Assembly (NCBI GenBank): GCA_020696885.1
Contig: JAJFMS010000027.1
Coordinates: forward strand, 1 to 11,447
DNA length: 11,447 bases
Source: Armatimonadota bacterium
Lineage (GTDB): Bacteria > Armatimonadota > SYMT01
Direction: 5' to 3'
Each line of letters opens with the position of its first letter. The stretch's first letter is position 1. Below, piece by piece: positions 1 to 5,925 of the stretch. The notes below the pieces were generated by a model that ran no database searches, was not told where the DNA came from, and saw only the letters and a list, made by a program, of their open reading frames with translations. The translations under genes were made by a program, and so were the position numbers.

Positions 1-90
1 TGGCAATCCCGAAGGTTGTGCAGCGCCTCGCCCCCGCCATTCACCCAGGCAGGATCCGCCACGGGGCAAACGACGCCCCTCGCCATGACG
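1..90 (-). repeat. REP/MITE-like intergenic element, copy A (minus orientation)
   Basis: Read on the minus strand, this stretch begins CGTCATGGCGAGG and ends AACCTTCGGGATTGCCA. The same two ends bound copy B at 2622-2731 on the plus strand. The last 26 bases of the two copies agree at 24 positions, and the interior shares CGTGGC and GGATCCTGCC. Just inside the CGTCATGGCGAG end is a perfect 5-bp hairpin: GGGGC at 63-67, loop 68-74, GCCCC at 75-79. Copy B has a different stem sequence at the same place but also pairs perfectly. Similarity may run on to about 105, where the minus strand reads CGAAAGA, as beside copy B. The copy may extend beyond the left window edge. No coding function is seen; the short ORFs here are not credible. 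Confidence 0.75.
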
Positions 91-137
91 ATTCTTCTCT
101 TTCGGACACCCGTCTGAAAAAAACTTCTCAAACGCGT

Positions 138-166
138 AGAACTCTTTCACACAAAGTGCTCTCTAA
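138..166 (+). promoter_or_regulatory. Candidate ECF-sigma-type promoter (possible autoregulation)
   Basis: AGAACTC at 138-144 resembles the -35 element GGAACTT known for sigma-E-class factors. CTCTAA at 161-166 resembles the -10 element GTCTAA. The spacer is 16 nt, which is usual for this class. It lies about 100 nt upstream of the sigma factor start, so the gene may be transcribed by its own product. The match is by eye only and the promoter specificity of this sigma factor is unknown. Confidence 0.4.
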
Positions 167-265
167 CCTCTCTGGAAGGCCGGAGTGTGGACGACGAGGC
201 TCCCACCGTCGTTCGCGGCCCGCCGAAAAAAGTTCGAACTGAGCGCGGGCCGGAGGAGACAGAGT

Positions 266-850
266 ATGTGGACAGTTACGCAGGGGATGTGTGTGGAGGC
301 GGGCCCAAGGATGGACGACGCTCGACTGGTGTCCCGGTTCCAGCGCGGCGATGAGGATGCGTTCGACCAGCTGGTCGAGCGTCACCGGCGCCGCGTGTTC
401 AGCCTGGTCTGCCGCCTCGCTTCTCCGGCGGAGGCAGACGACCTGGCGCAGGAAGTGTTCATCGCCGCTTACAAGGCGCTCCCGAACTTCCGGGGCGACG
501 CGGCGTTCAGCACCTGGCTGTACCGCATCGCGGTGCACGTCTGCTCGCACCACCTCCGGAAGCGCCGCCTGGACACCACGGAGCTGGACGAGCAGCACCT
601 GGACCAGGTGCGCGAGCACGATCCCGAGCGCTCCGCCATCTCCGGGGAGCTGCAGACCCGCGTCCGTTCCGCAATCAACGAGCTGCCGTACAAACTGAGA
701 CTGGTCGTGGTCCTTCGCGACCTGCACGGGCTGAACTACGAAGAAATCGCGCAGGTGGCGGGCTGTCCGATCGGGACGGTTCGCAGCCGGCTCCACTATG
801 CGACGCAGAAGCTGGCAGGGATGCTGAAACCGTATGTGGAGACCGTCTGA
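266..850 (+). CDS. ECF (sigma-E/RpoE-like) RNA polymerase sigma factor
   Basis: A 194-residue sigma-70 family protein with only regions 2 and 4, the layout and length typical of ECF factors. Region 2 spans about residues 31-97: DAFDQLVERH, then the core-binding/-10 segment with DDLAQEVFIAAYKAL and FSTWLYRIAVH. Region 4 spans about 134-186, with a helix-turn-helix in LNYEEIAQVAGCPIGTVRSR for -35 recognition. ATG 266 is chosen because GGAGGA at 252-257 lies 8 nt upstream. ATG 311 (protein starting MDDARLVSRFQ, GGAGG at 295-299) is a shorter alternative that matches where many ECF proteins begin. The gene is followed after 21 nt by a zinc-finger anti-sigma gene, so the two probably form an operon in which the membrane protein holds the sigma factor inactive. 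The triggering signal cannot be read from the sequence. Confidence 0.95.
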   Translation: MWTVTQGMCVEAGPRMDDARLVSRFQRGDEDAFDQLVERHRRRVFSLVCRLASPAEADDLAQEVFIAAYKALPNFRGDAAFSTWLYRIAVHVCSHHLRKRRLDTTELDEQHLDQVREHDPERSAISGELQTRVRSAINELPYKLRLVVVLRDLHGLNYEEIAQVAGCPIGTVRSRLHYATQKLAGMLKPYVETV

Positions 851-871
851 CCGAGCGCGTAGGACACCCTG

Positions 872-2611
872 ATGACACGTTGCGCCTATACCGAAGTCCG
901 GCTCCGAGCGTTACTCGACGGCGAGCTGGACCCGGCCGAGCATGCCCGGGTGCTGGCTCACATGGATGCCTGCGAATCTTGCAGCGACACGTTCGCGCAG
1001 ATGCACGCGCTGTCGTCCCTGCTCCAGGAGCTGCCGGCCGAGGACGTACCGGACCACTTCGCCACCAGCTTGCAGGTGCGCCTGGCCCGCCACCGCGCTG
1101 AGCGCGCCGCGGGTCCCCAGAAGCGAAGCTGGCTCAAGCTGCCGGTACGCCTGCCGTTCGCCTGGCCCCAGCAGCCGCTCCGGTTCGCGGGCGGCCTCAC
1201 CACCGTTTTCGCCATCGGCCTGGGGCTGCTGCTCCTCAACCAGGGCACCCGCGCCTCTCGCGCCTCCGAGGTCGCCCGCCGCGCGCAGCTTTCCTGGACC
1301 CAGATCCGGAACTACGGCTGCGTCTTCGTGAGCAAGGGCATCTACCAGGGGCAGGAGCGCACCTTTACCCAGAGCCAGTTCTACCGTAAGCCGGGTGAGT
1401 TCCGCCTGGATACCGGCCAGGATTACCCGCTCACCACCTACGTGATGGCGGACCGCATCATCCACTACCTCCCCGGGGGCAAGTGGGAGGGGACCGGTCC
1501 GGTCTGCATCGTCCGCCCACGGGTGGACGACCGGCGCGCGCTGCCGTTTCCGTTCGGCGTTACCTGGCACAACGGCGGCAACGTCAGCCTCGATCAGCTC
1601 ATTCGGCAGTTGAACCTCAACGACGACGCGGAGCTTCTCGGCACGGAGAAGGTGGGAGACCGGGACTGCTACCGGGTCCGCTTCACCTCCGTCCCCCCCG
1701 GCGGCTCGGAGCGCGACCAGTATGAGCTGTGGGTGGACACGGACAGCTTCCTGCCGCGGCGCGTGAGCTGGTTCCGCGACGAGCAGAACCACATCATCAC
1801 CGAGGCCACGAATCTGCAGGTGAACTACGACGTGCTCCCCGCGGGGACGTTCGAGTTCCGGATCCCGCAGGGCGCCCGCGTGATCGAGGGGGACGTGGAC
1901 CCGCACGTGCTGGCGATGCCGTTTGTGCCTGCGCGGACCGCCGGGTTCGACGCGACGCCGGTGAGCACGGCGCGAGAAGAGGCGTGGCAGCGCGCCAACT
2001 CCGTGCGGTTCCCGGTGCTGATGCCGGAGTACCTGCCGGAGGGGTTCCACCTGGTCCGCGTGCGCCGGAAGCTGGGCCGCTGGCTGGACGCCCACTGGAT
2101 CCGCGCGGAAGGCGAGAAAGCGGTACAGATCGTCAAGCTGATCGAGCAGGATGCGCGGCTCGACGGCTGGACGGAGCCGTCCGGGGCCGTGTCGCTGAAC
2201 CTGGGGACGGCGCGCGAGCCGGTGCGGGCCTGGCTGGTGGAGGGGGAGACCCCTTACCGCTACGCTTACGTCACCTGGCAGCGTGGGCCGACCCGCTGCA
2301 CGCTCTTCACGTCTGGGCTCTCCCGGAACGAGGTGGAGAAGATCGCCCGATCGATGTCGGAAGTATCCGCACCGTCCCGGCCGGTGGCGACGGCGGAACG
2401 CACCCTTCAGCGAAGGATCCGCTGGCGCAGTGAGCCGAGCGTGCTCCCCACGGAAACCGCCAGCGAAGAGAGCGCGGAGGTGCGGATTAGTGCCCTGGAG
2501 GCGCCCACCGCCCCGGTGACGGAGCAGCCACCGATGATGCCGGAAATGTCCGATGAAGACCGCGGCATGGGCACGGCGAGCACCACGACAACGCCTGGAG
2601 CGATGCGGTAA
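872..2611 (+). CDS. Transmembrane zinc-finger anti-sigma factor with RseB/LolA-like sensor region
   Basis: A 579-residue protein that combines an anti-sigma domain and a long extracytoplasmic region. Residues 1-45 form a zf-HC2/ZAS module with Cys4, His30, Cys34 and Cys37 (C-x25-HxxxCxxC), the zinc-binding fold that grips ECF sigma factors in the cytoplasm. One membrane helix lies at about 104-123 (RFAGGLTTVFAIGLGLLLL). Residues about 137-333 look like the RseB/LolA beta fold, including YELWVDTDSFLPRRVSWF. Residues about 380-495 (PVLMPEYLPEGFHL onward) resemble the second RseB-like or DUF4367-type domain. The last ~80 residues are Pro/Glu/Thr-rich and probably disordered. AGGAC at 861-865 is the ribosome site, 6 nt before the ATG. 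By analogy with RseA plus RseB, it would sense an envelope ligand and release the sigma factor. The anti-sigma assignment rests on ZAS motif and adjacency; the C-terminal fold assignment is less sure. Confidence 0.85.
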   Translation: MTRCAYTEVRLRALLDGELDPAEHARVLAHMDACESCSDTFAQMHALSSLLQELPAEDVPDHFATSLQVRLARHRAERAAGPQKRSWLKLPVRLPFAWPQQPLRFAGGLTTVFAIGLGLLLLNQGTRASRASEVARRAQLSWTQIRNYGCVFVSKGIYQGQERTFTQSQFYRKPGEFRLDTGQDYPLTTYVMADRIIHYLPGGKWEGTGPVCIVRPRVDDRRALPFPFGVTWHNGGNVSLDQLIRQLNLNDDAELLGTEKVGDRDCYRVRFTSVPPGGSERDQYELWVDTDSFLPRRVSWFRDEQNHIITEATNLQVNYDVLPAGTFEFRIPQGARVIEGDVDPHVLAMPFVPARTAGFDATPVSTAREEAWQRANSVRFPVLMPEYLPEGFHLVRVRRKLGRWLDAHWIRAEGEKAVQIVKLIEQDARLDGWTEPSGAVSLNLGTAREPVRAWLVEGETPYRYAYVTWQRGPTRCTLFTSGLSRNEVEKIARSMSEVSAPSRPVATAERTLQRRIRWRSEPSVLPTETASEESAEVRISALEAPTAPVTEQPPMMPEMSDEDRGMGTASTTTTPGAMR

Positions 2612-2612
2612 G

Positions 2613-2731
2613 CGAAAGAACCGTCATGGCGAGGCAGCGTCTTTTGCTGCCGTGGCCATCCCGAACGACCACGGATCCTGCCGAACGCCGAAGTGCCAGG
2701 ACGGTTCGCTGCTCAACCTTCGGGATTGCCA
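2613..2731 (+). repeat. REP/MITE-like intergenic element, copy B (plus orientation)
   Basis: Starts with a CGAAAGAACCGTC lead-in and the CGTCATGGCGAGG end, and finishes with AACCTTCGGGATTGCCA. It is the inverted counterpart of copy A at the window start. A perfect 6-bp hairpin is formed by GGCAGC (2633-2638), a 7-nt loop (2639-2645) and GCTGCC (2646-2651). The loop (GTCTTTT) nearly equals that of copy A (GTCGTTT on the minus strand), while the stems differ but both pair, which argues that the hairpin is maintained. It lies immediately after the anti-sigma stop codon and may also act as a transcript 3' structure. No U-tract follows the stem, so a classical terminator is not supported. Confidence 0.75.
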
Positions 2732-2865
2732 CAGCGCCGCGGGAGTAAGGTTGAAGGCCAAGGGGTCGACAGGCGCTTCGCAATGACAGGAGGCTTGAGG
2801 GCTGGTGACTCGTTAACGAAAGAACCGTCCTGGCGGTGGGCGCTTCGCAATGACGTGGCGGCTTG
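2732..2865. repeat. Partial/rearranged copies of the same repeat family
   Basis: This spacer contains two copies of GGCGCTTCGCAATGAC (2772-2787 and 2839-2854). On the minus strand these read GTCATTGCGAAGCGCC, close to the CGTCATGGCGAGG end of copies A and B. A second lead-in at 2817-2835 matches 2613-2631 at 18 of 19 bases. GCCAGGACGGTTC at 2695-2707 and GAACCGTCCTGGC at 2822-2834 form a perfect 13-bp inverted repeat. The region therefore looks like nested, decayed insertions between two convergent genes. No gene is seen in 2612-2880. Confidence 0.6.
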
Positions 2866-2880
2866 GGAGCGGGAGGCTCG

Positions 2881-3744
2881 CTAATCCTCGAACGGGGAGA
2901 GGCCGAGGTCCTCGCGGCTCAACCGGCCGCTTACGTTGAAGTACCGTTTCCGCATTCGGGCTACGTACTCGCGGTCATACGGGTCCAGGTCGCCGGCGAT
3001 CTCATAGTGGAGGGCGGCGCGCAGGGCGTAGCCCATCCGGGCGAAGGCATCCGCCAGGAGACAGTGGTACGAGGCGTTGCTGGGTCGAAGCCGGATGGCG
3101 CGCCGGAACACGGCTACGGCGTCCTCGCCGCGGTCCAGCATGGAGTACACGATCCCGAGGCGCACGCAGTAGTAGTCGTCAAACGGGCAGTTCGCGACGG
3201 CTGCTTCCAGCTCCGTTACGCCTTCCGGAACGCGCTCGAGCTGCAGGAACAGGTCGCCCAGCCAGAAGTGGTAGAAGCCGTCCTGCGGTGAGAGGCGGAT
3301 CGCCTCCGTCAGCTCCCGGATCGCGGCATCCGTGCGACCGTTCTGGTTGAACGCGGTAGCCAGCCGATAGCGGTAGTAGGGGTTGCCGGGCGCCAGGTCC
3401 ACCGCTTTGCGGTAGAGCGTGATCGCGCCCTTCAGCTTCCCGAAGCGGCGGTAGACCTCCGCCAGTGAGAAGTGGGTGTCCGCGTGATGCGGGTTGACCT
3501 GCAGGGCCCGGCGGTAGTGAGACAGCGCCTGGCTGCTGTTCTCCGCGAAGATGTAAGCGTCGCCGAGGCGGGTGTGCCGGTCCGGGTTGTCGCCCTCCAG
3601 CCGCACCGCTTCCTTGTAGTGCGCGATCGCCTCTTGCAGTCGCCCCTCCGCAGCCAGCGTATCCCCCAGGTCCTGGAATACCGCCGCGCTGGGTGCTTCC
3701 GCTCCGTCGCCGTTCGCTTCTGAATACTGCTCCGCGCTCGACAT
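2881..3744 (-). CDS. Tetratricopeptide repeat (TPR) protein, seven repeats
   Basis: A 287-residue protein made almost wholly of TPR units, the 34-residue helix-turn-helix scaffold used for protein-protein contacts. Seven units follow one another at about residues 20-53, 54-87, 88-121, 122-155, 156-189, 190-223 and 224-257. Each has the expected small/aromatic pattern and a proline or acidic position at the end, for example LGDTLAAEGRLQEAIAHYKE and LAEVYRRFGKLKGAITLYRK. There is no signal peptide, membrane helix or attached enzymatic domain, so it is probably cytoplasmic. The C-terminal ~30 residues are basic then acidic (ending LSPFED). It lies 62 nt downstream of dtd on the same strand and is probably cotranscribed. 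The ATG at 3744 has only a weak AGAAGA-type ribosome site. The binding partner and process cannot be inferred. Confidence 0.88.
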   Translation of the reverse strand: MSSAEQYSEANGDGAEAPSAAVFQDLGDTLAAEGRLQEAIAHYKEAVRLEGDNPDRHTRLGDAYIFAENSSQALSHYRRALQVNPHHADTHFSLAEVYRRFGKLKGAITLYRKAVDLAPGNPYYRYRLATAFNQNGRTDAAIRELTEAIRLSPQDGFYHFWLGDLFLQLERVPEGVTELEAAVANCPFDDYYCVRLGIVYSMLDRGEDAVAVFRRAIRLRPSNASYHCLLADAFARMGYALRAALHYEIAGDLDPYDREYVARMRKRYFNVSGRLSREDLGLSPFED

Positions 3745-3806
3745 GACAGTGATCTTCTGCCTTACTTGCCTGGCTTACCGGTAATAGGTGGTTCCGTCTC
3801 TCTGGT

Positions 3807-4256
3807 CTAGAATACCCGGTCGCTGTCGAGCAGAATGGTCACCGGACCGTCGTTGACCAGCTGCACGTCCATCATCGCGCCGAACCGGCCGGTGCTCACG
3901 GAGATGCCCAACTCGCGCAGCCGCGTGCACACGGCCTCATACAGGCTTTCGGCAGCCTCGCCGCGGGCGGCTTGCGTATAGCTCGGCCGCCGGCCCTTGC
4001 GCGCATCCCCGTAGAGGGTGAACTGGCTGACCACCAGGACCCCCGCGCCCACGTCCAGCGCGCTCCGCTCCATCCGGCCGTCGTCATCGGAAAAGATCCG
4101 CAGGTTCGCGATCTTCTCCGCCACGTACTGCGCCGCCGCGGGTGGGTCTTCCTGCTTGACGCCCAGCAGCACCATGAGGCCGGCGCCCACCTCGCCGACG
4201 ACCTCGCCGTCGACGGTTACGCTCGCTCGCTTCACCCGCTGGATCACTGCTCTCAC
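3807..4256 (-). CDS. dtd: D-aminoacyl-tRNA deacylase (DTD)
   Basis: A 149-residue protein, the usual length for bacterial DTD, which hydrolyses D-amino acids (and glycine mischarged on tRNA-Ala) from tRNA and so enforces chirality in translation. The family's two active-site signatures are present: SQFTLYGD at residues 77-84 and the Gly-cisPro loop NDGPVT at 135-140. The N-terminus [21 protein letters not shown] is the standard DTD opening, so the start is GTG at 4256-4254. It is preceded by an AAGGTGAC ribosome site (4268-4261) 4 nt away. The reading frame is open far upstream, antisense to lysA, but that extension has no family similarity. The gene is divergent from lysA and leads into the TPR gene. 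No key residue appears missing. Confidence 0.95.
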   Translation of the reverse strand: MRAVIQRVKRASVTVDGEVVGEVGAGLMVLLGVKQEDPPAAAQYVAEKIANLRIFSDDDGRMERSALDVGAGVLVVSQFTLYGDARKGRRPSYTQAARGEAAESLYEAVCTRLRELGISVSTGRFGAMMDVQLVNDGPVTILLDSDRVF

Positions 4257-4265
4257 GGAAGTCAC

Positions 4266-4292
4266 CTTATCGGAAGGGGCGGCCTTCGTCAA
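4266..4292 (-). promoter_or_regulatory. Possible sigma-70-type promoter for dtd
   Basis: On the minus strand, TTGACG (4292-4287) matches the -35 consensus at five of six bases, and GATAAG (4271-4266) matches the -10 at four. The spacer of 15 nt is short, and the -10 overlaps the dtd ribosome-binding site, which would imply a very short leader. The call is weak; the main support is the position in the divergent gap. Confidence 0.25.
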
Positions 4293-4345
4293 CGCGGCGG
4301 ATTCGGGAGTGTGGGGTCGGCCGGTTGCCCGGCCCGGGGCGCGGA

Positions 4346-4375
4346 TTGAACCGAACCCGCCTTGCATGATAGGAT
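4346..4375 (+). promoter_or_regulatory. Possible sigma-70-type promoter for lysA
   Basis: TTGAAC at 4346-4351 and TAGGAT at 4370-4375 are separated by 18 nt, each matching the consensus at four of six bases. Transcription would start near 4382 and leave a leader of roughly 35 nt, containing the GGAG ribosome site at 4402-4405. No lysine riboswitch or leader peptide fits in the 156-bp gap. Confidence 0.3.
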
Positions 4376-4415
4376 AGGCAGCCAGGAGAATTAGACAGCC
4401 CGGAGACGAAGTGTG

Positions 4416-5726
4416 ATGATGTTGCTCGGAACGCAGCGCGTAAACGGCGCCGGCCACCTGGAGATCGGCGGCGTGGACGTCACCGCCCTGGCGGCGGAGT
4501 ATGGCACGCCCCTCTACGTGATGGATGAGGCGACCATCCGCCAGAAGGCGCGCGAGTACCTCGCCGCGTTCCGCGCCCGCTATCCGAAGGTGGAGGTTTC
4601 CTTCGCCGGCAAGGCGTTCCTCTGCTCCGGCATCTGCAAACTGATCGAGCAGGAAGGCCTGCGGCTGGACGTGGCTTCCGGCGGCGAGCTGTTTACCGCT
4701 CTCCGCGCCGGCTTCCCCACGGAGCGGATCTCCCTCCATGGCAACAACAAGTCCCGCGAGGAAGTCCAGATGGCGCTGGACGCCCGCGTGGGGCACATCG
4801 TCGTGGACAACTTCTACGAGATCGACCTCCTCACCGAGCTGGCCACCGACGCCGCCCGTCCGCAGCCGGTACTCATCCGCGTGGCGCCGGGGATCGATCC
4901 GCACACCCACCGGCGCATCAGCACCGGCCAGGTGGACACGAAGTTCGGCTTCGACATCGCCAGCGGTGGGGCGCTGACCGCCATCAGCCGCATCCGCGAG
5001 ATCGCCGGCCTGGAGCTGAAGGGGATCCACTGCCACGTAGGCTCTCAGCTTCTCGATACGGAGTGCCACGAGGCGTCCGTGGGGATCATGGCGGACCTGC
5101 TTGTCCAGGTGAAGCGCGACTTCGGCATCGAGTTCGAGGAGCTGAACATCGGCGGCGGGCTCGGCATCCGCTACCTGTCCACGCACCAGCCGCCGTCCGT
5201 GGAGGAGTTCGCGGACACGGTAACCGGCATCCTGAAGCGAAAGCTGGACGAAGCCGGCCTGGCCTACCCGATCCTGCTGCAGGAGCCGGGCCGCTACCTG
5301 GTGGGCGAGGCCGGGACCACGCTCTACACCCTCGGCTCGATCAAGCACGTGCCCGGCATCCGTACCTACGTCTCGGTTGACGGCGGCCTCTCGGACAACC
5401 CGCGCCCGGCGCTGTACGAAGCAAAGTACGAGGCGATCGTGGCGAACAAGGCGGACCAGCCGCACGACCGCGTGGTCACCGTATCCGGCAAGCACTGCGA
5501 GACGGACCTGCTGTTCCCGGACATCTCCCTGGCCCCCGTGGAGCCCGGCGATATCCTGGCGGTGCAGTCCACCGGCGCCTACAACTACGTGATGGCGAGC
5601 AACTACAACCGCTTCCGCCGCCCTCCCGTGGTGCTCGTCAACGACGGTCAGGCAGACCTCCTGGTGCGCCGCGAGAGCTATGAAGACCTCGTGGCACAGG
5701 ACGTGGTCCCCGAGCGATTTAGGTAG
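4416..5726 (+). CDS. lysA: Diaminopimelate decarboxylase
   Basis: A 436-residue, PLP-dependent fold-type III decarboxylase. It converts meso-diaminopimelate to L-lysine and CO2, the last step of bacterial lysine synthesis, in the cytoplasm. Numbered from ATG 4416, the PLP lysine is Lys66 in SFAGKAF. His207 lies in HCHVGSQ and the phosphate-binding glycines in NIGGGLG (245-251). [11 protein letters not shown] (290-300) carries substrate and cofactor contacts. HCETD (360-364) holds the active-site Cys361, and [12 protein letters not shown] (387-398) holds the late Tyr. Length and motif order are normal. GGAG at 4402-4405 serves either ATG 4416 or GTG 4413, so the exact start is uncertain by one codon; ATG 4419 is a third option. 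It stands alone, divergent from dtd and followed by a palindromic repeat element, so it is probably monocistronic. Related carboxynorspermidine or arginine decarboxylases fit less well. Confidence 0.96.
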   Translation: MMLLGTQRVNGAGHLEIGGVDVTALAAEYGTPLYVMDEATIRQKAREYLAAFRARYPKVEVSFAGKAFLCSGICKLIEQEGLRLDVASGGELFTALRAGFPTERISLHGNNKSREEVQMALDARVGHIVVDNFYEIDLLTELATDAARPQPVLIRVAPGIDPHTHRRISTGQVDTKFGFDIASGGALTAISRIREIAGLELKGIHCHVGSQLLDTECHEASVGIMADLLVQVKRDFGIEFEELNIGGGLGIRYLSTHQPPSVEEFADTVTGILKRKLDEAGLAYPILLQEPGRYLVGEAGTTLYTLGSIKHVPGIRTYVSVDGGLSDNPRPALYEAKYEAIVANKADQPHDRVVTVSGKHCETDLLFPDISLAPVEPGDILAVQSTGAYNYVMASNYNRFRRPPVVLVNDGQADLLVRRESYEDLVAQDVVPERFR

Positions 5727-5743
5727 CCGGAGCGTTGTTAGCA

Positions 5744-5895
5744 GGAGTAATGGAGTGTTGGAGTAGTGGAGTAATGGGTTGAAGGAGCGCAGTGCAACCC
5801 ATACGGGCAGGCTTGCGCGCGATGGGTCTCCCGCAGTGCAACTGCGGAAGAGATCGCTAACCCATTACTCCAACACTCCACTACTCCATCACTCC
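5744..5895. repeat. 152-bp inverted-repeat element with octamer-built arms
   Basis: The left arm (5744-5780) is four octamers, GGAGTAAT, GGAGTGTT, GGAGTAGT, GGAGTAAT, followed by GGGTT. The right arm (5859-5895), read on the minus strand, is GGAGTGAT, GGAGTAGT, GGAGTGTT, GGAGTAAT, GGGTT. The arms match at 32 of 37 positions, and the two middle octamers are in swapped order. The 78-bp core contains an 11-bp direct repeat CGCAGTGCAAC (5788-5798, 5832-5842). It also has a perfect 7-bp hairpin CCGCAGT/ACTGCGG with a 3-nt loop (5831-5847) and an ACCCAT/ATGGGT pair (5797-5802, 5822-5827). It lies between lysA and the nucleotidyltransferase gene. It carries no gene or promoter that I can recognise. 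It could be a non-autonomous mobile element, a strong RNA stem-loop protecting the lysA transcript end, or both. Confidence 0.85.
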
Positions 5896-5925
5896 CCCTG
5901 TTTCCCGTGAGGCGTTGGCACCCAC

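Noticed and set aside
911..2095. A 394-codon minus-strand open frame opposite the anti-sigma gene.
   Set aside because: No motifs; the plus-strand gene has a ZAS motif, a membrane helix and a ribosome site.
4257..4415. A lysine riboswitch upstream of lysA.
   Set aside because: The gap is too short for the known lysine riboswitch and shows no matching conserved core by eye.
3807..5495. A 562-codon minus-strand open frame that includes dtd and runs antisense through much of lysA.
   Set aside because: Only the last 149 codons have DTD character, with a GTG start and a good ribosome site at 4256. The rest mirrors lysA codon bias in GC-rich DNA and has no recognisable protein features.
5831..5847. 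CCGCAGT/ACTGCGG hairpin as a Rho-independent terminator of lysA.
   Set aside because: The stem is perfect, but the following bases (AAGAGATCGC) contain no T-run, and it sits more than 100 nt after the stop inside the repeat element.
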